A stretch of DNA of 64,000 nt from Symbiodinium natans (lineage: Eukaryota > Sar > Dinophyceae > Suessiales > Symbiodiniaceae), in NCBI GenBank assembly GCA_905221605.1, contig CAJNDS010001768.1, forward strand, positions 277,616 to 341,615, given 5' to 3'. The notes beneath the pieces are model-generated. The model was not told where the DNA came from and ran no database searches. It saw only the letters and a list, made by a program, of their open reading frames with translations. This document shows, piece after piece, positions 12,301 through 22,804 of the stretch. Position numbers and translations under genes: made by a program. Positions within the stretch are counted from its first letter, which is position 1; every line of letters begins with the position of its first letter.

Positions 12301-15028
12301 CTAAAGCCATTTAGGTTTGAGTTTTTGGGTTTAGGTTTGAGTTTTGGGGTTTAGGTTTGAGTTTTTGGGTTGAAGGTTCGGGGTCTAGGGTAGATTAGTT
12401 TTTAGGGCTCAGGTCTGACAGGGTGTGGCCTTCCAAATGGCTTAGGACTTGCACTTTACAGTGGTAAACCCTAAACCCGAAACCCGAAACCCGAAACCCG
12501 AAACCCAAAGCCCTAAACCCTAAACCCCAAACCCTAAACCCTAGTGCATTGCCGGGCCTGCATCTGCCAGGGTCTGCGCACCTTCCTCGATGAGACGCCC
12601 GCGAGCCAGAAGCTGCACATCTGCGGCATAGCTTCGGTTTGATAGCATGTGGTTGAGGGTCTACTTCTATGTTTAGGGTTTAGGGTTTAGGGTTTAGGGT
12701 TTAGGGTTTAGGGTTTAGAGTTTAGAGTTTAGGGTTTAGGGTTTAGGGTTTAGGGTTTAGGTTTAGGGTTTAGGGTTTAGGGTTTGGGGTCGGGGTTGAG
12801 GATCAAATTCGTGCTGAGGATGTCGGGACTTATTGGGATGGACCTGGGGGGCCTATGTACCTCCAGTTTTAAGGGCGATGCCTACTAAAACCCTAAACCC
12901 TAAACCCTAAACCCTAAACCCTAAACCCTAAACCCTAAACTACTGCTAACCTGTAGGTAAAAGGGTTTCAGGTACAGTGTGTGGAGTTTTGGGTATTTTT
13001 CGTGGGGGATGTTTCTTGGGGGGGGACTTTAGAGGGTTGGGTGCGCGAGCCGAAATAGATTTCCATATTCCTTACCGCAACAAACCCCCGAACTAAATTC
13101 CAAACCCCTGAACCCGCTAAACCCTTGAAAAACACCCCTAAGCCCCAATAAGGGGACGATCGGGAAATCCATTCCGCTCTTGGCCCCTGACCTACTGGTT
13201 CGTAGCAGGGAATGGGGGGTTTTAGGGTTCAGGGCTGAAGGTTTACGTAGCTAGGCGGAGGTAGGGTACCCAGGTACCGCAGGGTACCTCATTTCCTCAT
13301 TCCCGACAGCCAAACACCAACCCGCGTACCCAACCTTTAGCCTAAGGGCTTCTCATAACCATGCTGTGCAGCGCATATGCTAAACCCTAAACCCTAAACC
13401 CTGAACCCTGAACCCTGAACCCTGAACCCTGAACCCTAAACCCCAAACCCTAAACCCTAAGCCTTCAACCCTAAGCCCTCAGCCCCAACCCTAAACCCGA
13501 AACCCTAAACACTAAACCCTTGCTTAGGTTGTTCGGGAGGTCGGAGAATGGCGGGACAGTGGCAACCGCTTGTACTCTAACACACGTAGGCATTGTAAGA
13601 GCACAATGTTGCTAACTTAGGCTCCTGCATTGTCTTAAACTGGGTTTAGGGTTTAGGCCCTAAACCCACTGCCTTGAGGCAGCCAAGAGGCAAAAAAACA
13701 AAAACACGAGAATGGGAAGACCCGCAGATTCTACAGGTAGCTTCAAGGGCCCTAAGGCCCAAAAACCAAAAACCCTTCTAGTTTATCCGGTTTGGTTCGC
13801 AGGGCTCTGAGCTTGTGCCGGATCCCCACCTATGGTGCAGTTCCAAAGCTTAGCAACCCACCCACGCAGGGACACTGAGGCCTTGGGGTTGAGGATAAAG
13901 TTTAGGGTTTAGGATTTAGGGTTTAGGGTTTAGGATTTAGGGTTTAGGATTTAGGGTTTAGAGACTCAAAAGCACAAAGCCCCCCCGAACCTCCCCCCTG
14001 CTTCCCTGCTCCCCCCCCCCCCCCCCCCCCCCCCCGCCCCCACAGCGAGAGCACGCCTTCGTGGCGCAGCTCCCTCCGCACGGCCGCTAAGAGCTCGGCG
14101 GTGTGGTCACTGGGCAGAAGTTGGACCTGGCTTCAGGGTTTAGGGTTTCCAGCTTAGGGTTGAGGGCTATTTCGGGTTAAGGGTTGTTTAGGGCTGAGGA
14201 TTAGAGAGACTCTTAGCCCTAAACCCTAGAGGTTGAGGGCTTAGGGGTTTGTTCGGGTTGCTTGATGGGGTTCAGGGTTTTGGGTTTGGGGTTTATGGCG
14301 TATGCAGCTTGAGGTTACGGATTTTTGGGGATGAGGGACGTACGATCTACAGGGCTCAGAGTTCTCAGCTCTAAGTTCGGCATGGTTAATGTTGATGGCA
14401 GGCTTTTGGGGGGTCACGGGGTTCATATAGGTTGCGGGATTTAGGGCTTATGATGTACTGTTCTGTAGGTCTACCTACAGGGTTTCCGTCACCCGCCCAA
14501 GTAGAAGAGGGGTCTTCATCTACCAAAAGAGCGACACCCGAAACCGTGCAGGACCCTTAAAGTGCTATGAGCAGGGGGTCCAGGGACCCAAGGCTTTCAT
14601 ACGGCAGTGAAGCTAGGGGTGTCTCCTTGGACCCTGAAGGTTGTTTGGGGATCCTTTGTAAAAGATCCTCCAGGTCGCATAAGAGCCATACTAGGGGGAA
14701 CCTTTAGGACAACCTTAGGGGTACGAGCTGAATCTCTTGAGGGAAGTCCTGCACTTGTCATCTTGTAGAAACCTCAGGGGTCCATGTACCTCATTATTGC
14801 ATACTTGCGCCCCAAAGTCCCTATATAGGAGGTTCTTTAAGGCCCAGGTATTCCCTATTTCGGTACATGGACCCTTAGGGTAAATACCCAAAACCCTAAA
14901 GCCTGAACCCTGGACCCTAAACCCTAAACCCTAAACCCTAAACCCTAAACCTAGGGAAGTTCTTCAACTCTCGCACCGTCTGGTGTCGACCCCTTTGCCC
15001 GCAAAGCATACGAGCACAATGCCGTCAT
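327..15028 (-). CDS. Predicted 17-exon gene, product unknown, 3' end beyond left edge
   Basis: Proposed exons, 5' to 3' on the minus strand: 15028-14969, 14126-14044, 13576-13518, 12620-12558, 12109-12078, 11509-11483, 10496-10439, 9568-9531, 9399-9371, 8652-8561, 7544-7480, 6231-6203, 5969-5864, 4035-3988, 3208-3146, 1396-1327, 424-327. They sum to 1020 nt (340 codons) without a stop, and all junctions agree in phase. The start is ATG at 15028 (MTALCSYALRAK). Recognisably protein-like pieces include TAELLAAVRRELRHEG (14.1 kb), VQLLARGRLIEEG (12.6 kb), NYRTSMMIYAYDAEK (5.9 kb) and ALEARLRQLLSADAS (1.4 kb); codon third positions are mostly G/C. The last five exons (5969 leftwards) are the firmest; the exons at 6.2, 9.4, 9.5, 10.5 and 11.5 kb are the weakest. 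No domain recognised. Introns are largely telomere-like arrays. The next gene upstream ends 113 bp before the start. Confidence 0.42.
1026..1160. mobile_element. TAGCCCAG-family inverted-repeat element
   Basis: CTTGGAAGCCAGTAGCCAC at left, GTAGCACTGGGCTACC at right, with CACCCCTTTTTTTGGGGTTGG between. Lies in an intron. Ends approximate. Confidence 0.45.
1555..1770. repeat. G-rich then C-rich low-complexity tracts
   Basis: Poly-G 1560-1610, C-rich 1690-1770. Long Gly/Pro open frames here come from the repeats and are not genes. Confidence 0.9.
1898..2465. mobile_element. CTTTTGACTT element expanded by low-complexity and duplicated sequence
   Basis: GGCTTGGAAGCCCTTTTGAC at 1898 and TGTCAAAAGAGCTTCGAAGT near 2437 are the ends seen at 9089-9206. 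Inside are a C-rich tract (1975-2120) and a block (2184-2371) duplicated at 37349-37534. Confidence 0.45.
3862..3946. repeat. CCCTAAA array, nearly pure, 85 bp
   Basis: About 12 units, then poly-C; coding-sense TTTAGGG at the 5' end of the intron after the exon 4035-3988 gap region. Confidence 0.9.
4040..4735. repeat. TTTAGGG array decaying into TAGGGTTTATAGGG variants
   Basis: Pure TTTAGGG to about 4085, then 650 bp of 8-9-mers such as TAGGGTTTGTAGGGTTTATAGGG broken over many forms. 4736-4920 is unique sequence in which I see no exon. Confidence 0.8.
4925..5585. repeat. Degenerate CCCTAAA / CTACCCCTAAA array with poly-C
   Basis: 660 bp of CCCTAAACTACCCCTAAA-type variants ending in a C run at 5547-5569. 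Confidence 0.8.
5738..5821. repeat. TTTAGGG array, pure, 84 bp
   Basis: Twelve units, bounded by unique sequence on both sides. Followed by exon 5864-5969. Confidence 0.9.
6278..6450. repeat. TTTAGGG/TTTGGGG/TTCAGGG array
   Basis: Blocks of each variant heptamer occur in runs, suggesting local duplication after mutation. Preceded by (CT)9. Confidence 0.85.
7119..7262. mobile_element. ACTTGGAGGTTC inverted-repeat element
   Basis: ACTTGGAGGTTC and GAACCTCCAAGT are a perfect 12-bp terminal inverted repeat 144 bp apart; interior TTATTAACC / TTAGTTAACAAG also pairs. Homologues at 19910-20060 and 53089-53215. Confidence 0.7.
7566..7940. repeat. Longest TTTAGGG array, 375 bp
   Basis: More than 45 heptamers, mostly exact, starting directly right of exon 7480-7544; in coding sense this is the CCCTAAA end of the intron. 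Confidence 0.92.
9089..9206. mobile_element. CTTTTGACTT inverted-repeat element
   Basis: GCTTGGAAGCCCTTTTGACT left, ACGTCAAAAAGAGCGTCTAA right. The same ends occur at 1898 and 2440, enclosing a poly-C/duplicated interior. Confidence 0.5.
9954..9978. repeat. Homopolymer of 25 G
   Basis: Directly precedes the element at 9979-10090. Confidence 0.95.
9979..10090. mobile_element. TTTACGAT-GGGTACC family element
   Basis: ACGATATTAGGGGGTACC, AAGGGGATCCTACTATTTGG and TTTCGTAAACCCCCATATTA in that order; the last is the inverted counterpart of the start. Preceded by 25 G. Related: 11830, 35055, 35880, 40592, 43275. Confidence 0.55.
10557..10666. mobile_element. Recent inverted-repeat element with ACAT target duplication
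   Basis: Element 10561-10662: GGGTGGCTGTCAAAATTATG and CATAATTTTGACAACCACCC are near-perfect terminal inverted repeats (about 33 bp), flanked by ACAT on both sides (10557-10560, 10663-10666). The best preserved copy in the window, so probably young. Confidence 0.75.
11054..11169. mobile_element. Inverted-repeat element with ACTAGG-TGCCCAGTA ends
   Basis: ACTAGGCTGCCCAGTA at the left and TACTGGGCATCCTAGT at the right form a 16-bp terminal inverted repeat with one mismatch. Interior GCTTAAAAAGGGTGCCCTT is nearly identical to 17404-17520. Confidence 0.65.
11830..11935. mobile_element. TTTACGAT-GGGTACC family element
   Basis: GGGGTTCACGATCTTAGGGG with GTACG at left, TTCTCGTAAACTCCCATTT at right. 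Confidence 0.45.
11954..12058. repeat. TTTAGGG array flanked by CCAAGCT
   Basis: Array 11960-12049; CCAAGCT at 11954-11960 and again at 12052-12058, a candidate 7-bp target duplication. Confidence 0.7.
12310..12375. repeat. 22-bp tandem GTTTAGGTTTGAGTTTTTGG
   Basis: Three copies, clearly derived from the telomere-like heptamer. Confidence 0.75.
12671..12945. repeat. Converging TTTAGGG and CCCTAAA arrays
   Basis: TTTAGGG 12671-12790, about 100 bp of unique sequence, then CCCTAAA 12888-12945: in this orientation the two arms can pair as a hairpin. Confidence 0.85.
13195..13312. mobile_element. GGGAATGAGGTACCC element
   Basis: GGTTCGTAGCAGGGAATGGG left, GGGTACCTCATTTCCTCATT and CCC right; degenerate relative to 56403-56572. 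Confidence 0.4.
13385..13517. repeat. Degenerate CCCTAAA/CCCTGAA array
   Basis: Includes four CCCTGAA units in a row; ends at the donor GTTTAG of exon 13518-13576. Confidence 0.8.
14775..14880. mobile_element. GGTCCATGTACC-family inverted-repeat element
   Basis: AGGGGTCCATGTACC left, GGTACATGGACCCTTAGG right, 15-bp near-perfect inverted repeat. Confidence 0.65.
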
Positions 15029-15141
15029 GACGGTTTTGGGTTTCGGACAGGGTTTATAGGGTTTTGGGTTCATGGGGTATAGTTTGAATCAGATTTGAGA
15101 AAGTAATCACACAAGAAAACGTTTCAAAAAAGAAGCAACAC

Positions 15142-18100
15142 CTACCTGTGGGTGTTTTTTGTGATTGTGACGCAACCATCAATGACATCCAAAAGGACGA
15201 AATACTTCGAAACATATTCCCAGAGACAACACACTTATAGGCATACTAACAAACTGATATAGGGGCCACAATAATGAGAAGGGGGTTTTGCTATTAGAAT
15301 ATGAAGGGGCCATAAGGGAATAAACTTAGGCATTATGCCGACCCCTATAGTAGCAAACATACTGTAGGCCCTGAATCCCCTGAAGGCCTCCAATATCAGC
15401 TCTCCACTGATCGCCCATTGCACTCTTAAGCGCAACGAGGCCATGAGACAATGCTGAGGTCTGACGCTGTTGTTCTGAGAGGCAAGTCGAGTTGGACGCT
15501 ATACATGTATATATATATATACACACATAGATATAGATATACATATACATATAGATACATAGATAAAGATAAACACAAAATATGAATACGTATGCCCGCC
15601 TTTGCATAGCATGTTGCGTTTGTGCTGTGTCTTTGTTTTGGGGCTTAGGCTTCCGCCGGGTTGGGCCTCATCATTACGGATAGAAAATCCACACCGGTGT
15701 GAAAGAGACGTTGGGTGACCAAGGGGTTTAGGCTTTAGGGTTTGGGGTTTATGGGGTACCTTGCTTCTGAGCCCAGACTCTAAACTGTCAAAGCTACATG
15801 CCAAACAAAGCTCTGTAAAAATGCCCTAAAACCCTAAACCCTAAAACCCTACACCCTAAAACCGTAAACCCAACATCCCTAAACCCTAAAACCGTAAACC
15901 CTAAAACCCTTAACCCTAAAACCCTTAACCCAAAAACCCTAAACCCCAAACCCTGCGCGTTCGAGAACAAAGCAGTGTCCACGCAGCCCTGCGTGATCTC
16001 AACTTGGGGCCTAGCAAAGGTTTAGGGCTTAGGGCTTAGGGCTTCGGGCTTGCGGTTAAAGGGTTTCGGCTTGAGGGCTCTAGGTTTAGGGCTTAGGGTT
16101 TAGGGTTTCGGGTTTGGGGTCCTAGGGTTTCGGGTCTCAATCTCAGGTCTAGGCTACAGGGTTTGAGGGGTTCAGGGTTTGCAGAGCCGAAAGTGCCAAA
16201 GTGCCAAATTGTATCCACCCTCTCCACACTTTCCACACTCCCTAAACCCTAAACCCGAAACCCTAAACTCGGCACCCTCTCCACCCTCTCCACCCTCTCC
16301 GCCCTATCCAGCATATCCAGCCTAAACACGAAACGCTTACACTCAGACATCCGAAAAGACCCCGAAAGCACTAAACTAAGCCCTAAACCTGAACCCTAAA
16401 CCCTAAACCCTAAACCCTAAACCCTAAACCCTAAACCCTAAACCCTAAACCCTAAACCCTAAACTCGCAAAGCCGTAAACCCCGAACCTCCGTGAGCGCC
16501 ATTCCAGCTTTTGGTCCCAGCTCGGCTCGCTTGAACTCCTAGAGGTCTCTGTTGGGTTTAGGGTTTAGGGTGTAGGGTTTAGGGTTACAGGTTTAGGGCT
16601 TATAGGGTTTGAATAGAGAAACGAACATTCTGTGCATCTGTGCCAAATCACCACGTTGAGCAGGGCTCTGCCCATGCTGCTGCAGGCCCTAGTGGAGAAG
16701 CCTGAGTCTGCTGTCCATTCGGCCTAGTGTTTAGTGTTTAGTGTTTAGGGTTTAGGGTTTGGGGTTTGGGGTTTGGGGTTTAATGTACTTGTACATGAAA
16801 CTTGCAGCCCAGCGGGGGCCAGGCCTGCTTCTTGTAGCAAAAAAGTTCCTTATTTCTTGGTAGCCCAGATGACCATATTCTATTAAGGGCGCCCTTGTTT
16901 GGGGGTTGGTTACTGCATAAGGGAAGCTTGAACCCCCCAAAAAAAAAGGAAAAGGGTACCCCTGGACTGCCAAGATTCTTAGGGGGCCCGAAACAACTTT
17001 TACGAGCCGTTTGCTGGTTAAGGCCATGGTCACGCTTTAGGGCTTCCCATGCGCAGTCAGTATCCGTTCTTCACGAGAGTTGTTACCCCACCCCACCCCA
17101 CCCTCCCCAATCCTCGCTATAGAAAGAGAACAGCCCTATATAGGCCTAAACCCTAAACCCTCAACCCTAATGAAACCCTAAACCGAAAAATCGCCACTCA
17201 TACATCTCGGAGGGGAGGTTTCCTCTCCTTCCAGGCACCTACTAACCTGGGTTGCCCAGTAACCTGGGGGTTGAGAAATATGGGCACTACTAGGCATCCT
17301 AGTAGCTATACCCAGGAGCAACCCAGGAATAAAAAAAGGGTCCTTGAAAGGGTAATGAGGTGAAAAGGGGCTTCGAAGGGAACCTAAACCCTGAAAAAAG
17401 GGAACCTGGGCTGCCCAGGAACCTAGGCTTAAAAAGGGTGCCCTTATTTGCTTAAAGGGGTTGAAAAGGGAACCTAAACCCCCCAAAAAAGGGAATAAGG
17501 GTACTACTGGGCATCGTAGGAAACCTGGCCTACTCTGAGTCCTAGCTGTTGCGTTAAGAGAGATCTTTTGGGGGGGGGGGGGAGGTGCTTCGGCCTTCGG
17601 GGCACCCAAGGTTTAGAGGGGAATGTGCAGGTACCACTGGGCATCCTACTGACTAGAACCCTTAAGGGCGCAAGAAGTCGGCCCGGGCAGGTACAGGATT
17701 TGCCCTCTAGACACGAAACAACCCTATGCAATGTCAAGGCTAGCTTCTTCCCTACAGGTTCAGGGTTTAGGGTTTAGGGTTTAGGGTTTAGGGTTTAGGG
17801 TTTAGGGTTTAGGGTTTAGGGTTTAGGAGGCATTTGGCACCCACGTTCGGCGAGGGTGCTGCACGTTCTGATGCAGCCCCAATTAAACCGGGCACCTTTG
17901 GTGGCGGTCCCTTCTTGCAGCTGCGCAGCTTGCTGTATCCAGGGCGCACCTACATTTAAACTACAAATGGCTTCCCGATGTAGGGATTCTAGTCTACCCC
18001 AAACTACCAAAATCCTGATTTTACCCCAGCATAAAGCTAGGGACGACCGGAGAGGTTTGGACACCTTTTGTGAGGGTTCCTGTCATTAGGATGAAGCTAG

Positions 18101-21100
18101 GATATTTTTTTGGGGAGTGTACAAGTGGGTGGGGGTATGAAAAGGGTACTAAGGGTACCCGTATTTTGGGAAATGGCCGTTTGGGTCGTCGGGTTCCGGG
18201 CTACAGGTAGCAGTTTAGGAGCTGGTGGCTTTGTCACTCTTCCTACTTCCCCCGTGTTGGACATCTTCCCATGGGTTCCCCTACTACCCCCCTTTATACT
18301 ACCCACCCCTAGGTTCCCCCCATAACTAAAAGGGAACCTAGGGGGGGGGGGGGGTGGGGGGGTTGTAGAGAGGAAGGCAGTAGGGGAAACCCCACACGGG
18401 ACAACCTAAGACTTGCCCTAAGATTGTGGGATTTTGGGAGCCGTTTTTAAGGGGCACCCTAAACCCTAAACCCTAAACCCTCAACCCTCAACCCTCAACT
18501 CCCCAGGGGTAGACCCTTAGTACGAGCTTTGGCTATCCCAGCCTGGTGGGGCCCAAGTCTAACCTTAGAATTGAAGGGGGTCACTTACCCTATACTGCTG
18601 TTCAGTGTTCAGGGTTTAGGGCTTGCGGAAAATGAGCCATAGGCGCTTTTAGGGTTCTTTGGTCCTTTAGGTAGAACACTGTGGGCCTTGAAGCCCGCAA
18701 AGTACCGGTCCGGTGCACGCATGCTCTTTTGGCACTGGGGGGGGGGGGGGGGGGGGGGCTGTCTGAAAACAGGGATGCGTACGATATCTTCTCAGGGATA
18801 CACCTATTTTGGGTAAATTCGGAAATACGCATCTCTAGGTTCGAGCGTACTGGATGGATGTACGTAGGGTTTAGGGTTGAGGGTGCGGGGTCTCAGATAC
18901 CAAGCGCAGCGGTGTCGAAAACGAAAAAGCAAGTGGCCCAAACTCTTCACTGCATTCGCAGGCTTCGATTGTGTTGCTTTACCGAACAAGGTTCTTGAGA
19001 TTTGATACGGCAATGTGATAAAATGACCAACCTAGTTCTTGAACAACATATCCCAAGGGCCTACCGCAACGCAAGGCTACCCTGCGCCCTAAACCCTAAA
19101 CCCTAAACCCTAAACCCTAAAGCCCAAACCCCTAGACCCTGGTTGGTACCGGGATGTTAAAGACTCCTTTGCTGAAGTTGTTGGCGTTTCCGGTGGAAGC
19201 TCTGATGCTCAGTCCATTTAGGGTAATAGGGTTTGGGGTTTAGGGTTCAGGGAGGGGTGTAGAGGTTAGGGTGTGCTTTTTGGAGCTGGGGTTCCGAGTT
19301 CGTTGGGGTTAGGGTGTAGAGCGTAGAGTTGAGGGTAGCAAGTGCTTAAACTGTGGTAAAAAACAAGTCTAATCCCTAAACCCTAAACCCTAAACCCCAT
19401 GCCTGCTTTGAGCCACAAATGGAGAAGTAACTTGGGCAACCGGCTGTCTGACAAGCTGAGGGAAGTGCACGTAGTGGCGGCGCCCGCACTCGCCGTGCTG
19501 CCCGAAAGGTTTAGGGTTTAGGGTTTAGGGTTTAGGGTTTAGGGTTTAGGGTTTAGGGTTTAGGGTTTAGGGTTTAGGGTTTAGGGTTTAGGGCCCGAAA
19601 GCCCTAAACCATGTTGTGGAAGGGCCACAAATTGTTGTTAAAACCCTGGACTAGTCATCATAGGTTGGGATGTTCCAAGTCATACTAACAGTCCTTGATG
19701 GGGATTATAGTAGGGGGTACTATAACCCCTATTCAGGACTGTTAGTATAAAGGGTTTAGGGTTTAGGGTTTAGGGTTTAGGGTTTATCTAGTCTCTGGCT
19801 GGGATCCTTATACCTCCGGCCTCGGCGCGCAAACTCCCTGCATTAGCTTCCAATTGTGGTGGAGGGTCCCTTCCTTGACCAGGGACTCTTCTCAGGGTCA
19901 ACTGCATGGTCCCTTACTTGTCGGCTCATGGTACTTATTAACCAATTATACCTGTACTTATAGCCCACTTAGAAGCCCGCTAAGTGCGCTAACATGGTTA
20001 TAAGTACAGCTATAAGTACAGCTATGATTGGTTAATAAGTACATTGAACCTCCAAGTAGTATGGGCCATGGAGTGGGGAACCCTGAAATACCCCTTGTCT
20101 ACCCTCCAAAACCAAGGGTCCAGACTTCGGATTTAAAGACGGTAAGGGACCATATTGAGGGACCATGTAACTTTCCCTTAGAAAATAGGAGCAGCCCTCA
20201 TCTCTTCTGCACGTCGGACAGTGCGAGAAGGCGTCCTTGCAGGTTCGTGGCGCTTCCTACACCCCTAAAGCAGGCTTGAATAGGTTTAGTTACATGTACG
20301 GGCCCCCTTGCTATACTAACTTCAGTTCAGGGAGTTTATTACCTAAATAGTAGGACTTTTAACGCAATTGAGGGCCCTTATAACCTTATTTATCACTAGG
20401 GGGCCCCTACATGTAGGGTTTAGGGCTTAGATCCTTTAAGCTTCCTGAGCCCATCAACACTGCTCGTACAAGCCCCAAAGCCCCAAACCCCCAAACCGCA
20501 AACCCCGGAACCCAAAAAACCCTGCACCCTAAACCCAAAAGCCTAAAAGACCCTACAACCCAGCATTTAGGCACTAAAGACCTACACTGTTCAAAACTAG
20601 CAACTTGACAAGGCCTGCTTGGGGCTGCCTGGGGGACGAGATGAAGCTGCATGGTTTTGGGGTCTAGGGTTGACGGTTTAGTGATTGGGGTTAAGGCTTT
20701 AGGGTTTATAAAGTCATTACCCTTCAATACCTTAATCGGAATTCGACACGAGTGTAGGGAATTTGAGCGCAAGCATCATACTGTAGAGACTTAGGGAGCT
20801 CTCCCAAACGCTATATGAGGGTTGAAGGGATAGGGTTTAGGGTTCAGGGTTCCTAACCAAACCTCAGGGCCCTCAACCCAAAGCCCGAACCTCAAACCCC
20901 AAACCTTAACTTACAAGCCCCAAAGCCTACAGCCGCCAGATTTGACGAAGCATTGCTAGCGAACCCTCAGAGGGTATAAGGAGCATAACCCCTATATATA
21001 CCTCATATAGTCCCCATATACCTCAGTAACCCCTAAGTAACCCCTAAGGTCCCTTAAAAAGGGTCCCTCCTTTAGTCCCTTGAAACCCTATACCCTAAAC

Positions 21101-22767
21101 CCTCCAATATCTAAGGTTGGAACCATATGGGCCCTAAGTGTGGTCCCCCTTACCCTTGTTTATAGGGATCCAAGGTGTGGGGCCTCTATTATATACAGCA
21201 TAGTGTATAGAAGGATTTTAGCACAAGGGACCCACATTAAGGGCCCATACTACGGATCCCCTATCAAAACTTGAACACAGTGAAATGGTGAAATGGCTCA
21301 GGACGTCGCGCGTTCCAGGCTTTTTGTCGCTTCGAGGGACATGTCGACGTGGCTTGCGCGCCGCTTGCTTCGCGCTGCACAAAATGGGTACACTCTGTGC
21401 TGCATTCGAGTTCAAAGGTGGGAGCCTGCAACTATACATGGACCGACCAGAGATGCCCAGAAGACTTTCTAATTGCCAGTCCATAGTATGGAATCAGGGA
21501 AGATTGGGAGTTTAAAAAAGATTAGAGCCGCCGAGTTCGAAAATGTCTTTACGAAGTGCCGATTAAACAGGAGAGGATCTTTGCTTCAAACGGGAATCCC
21601 AAACCCTAACTCCCCTTCATGGCACCCCAACTCTCCAAACCCCAAACCACACCTTGAGAACTCAAAAGCCTGGGTTTAGGGTTCTTGGTTTCAAGACCAG
21701 AATCCTTCTAATCGCAAGCCACACAAAGGTAGCATGGGCTACTAGGCCTTCTCATCCCCGAAACCCTAAACCCCTAAACCCCTAAACCCTAAACCCTAAA
21801 CCCTGAACCCTGAACCCTGAACCCTGAACCCCGAACCCTATGTGCTTTTTAAGGGGTTACACGGTATAGCAGCCCCTGCAGGAGGTAGGGTTCGGAAGCG
21901 GTCAAATCCTGCACGCACGACGCGGCTCGGCGCCGAAGGTTCCGACTTCTTTGTAGATTCTTAGAAGGACTGGGGTTTAGGGTTTAGGGTTTAGGGTTTA
22001 GGGTTTAGGGTTTAGGGTTTAGGGTTTAGGGTTTAATGTTTAGGTCTCCTGATCCGCAGCTAAGATACCACAATCAGGATGCCCTAGGCTTTACTATTCT
22101 GATCCTGAGGCTCAAAGCTTTCAGATCTCCTGGGCTTCCCTGGTCAAGCTGAAACGAAACGTCGAAACGCTAAGACATCCGTATTTCATGAGGAACCAGG
22201 GGTTTAGGGTTTAGGGTTTAGGGTTTAAGGGTTTGAGGGTTTAGGGTTGGTGTAAGGGTTTAGAAGGGCCTAGGGTTTTTGGTTGTAGAGTGGTCCCCTG
22301 GTTCCTTATGAGAATTTCTTGTGGGAGCCTTGAAAGCATAAATTGGAAGACTGACGATTGGCGTCGCTGTGTGCGGTGCGGAGAATGTCGTGGAGGTGCA
22401 TGCGCTGGTGGTTTTCGGGTTTTAAAGTTCAGGGATTTTCAAATTAGGGTTTGAGGTAGTAGCGGTTTTAAGGTTTCAGGTTCAGGGATTTTTGGAGTTC
22501 AGGGTTTTAGGGTTGGGGGGGGCGGGGGGGGTCTTGGTGTTTAGGGACCTGCAGCCTCCAAACCCAAAACCCTAAACCCTAAACCCTAAACCAAAAAAAG
22601 CAAAGCCCTGAAAAACCGTCAACCCTGCTTTGGCCTTCTCAGTCTGCAGCCCTACGAGGTTCAGTGACGACTTGGAGGTTCCCTAAATCCTAAATCCCTA
22701 CAGCCCTGCATGTGTATGTATACACACCCCAATGACCACATGAATCTAAAAAAACAACCATCCATAT

Positions 22768-22804
<37 letters not shown>

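Noticed and set aside
15235-15607. Single uninterrupted minus-strand gene over 15.2-15.6 kb
   Set aside because: The long frames include a TATA microsatellite; I kept only the parts with splice signals (15466-15370 and 15233-15142) as exons.
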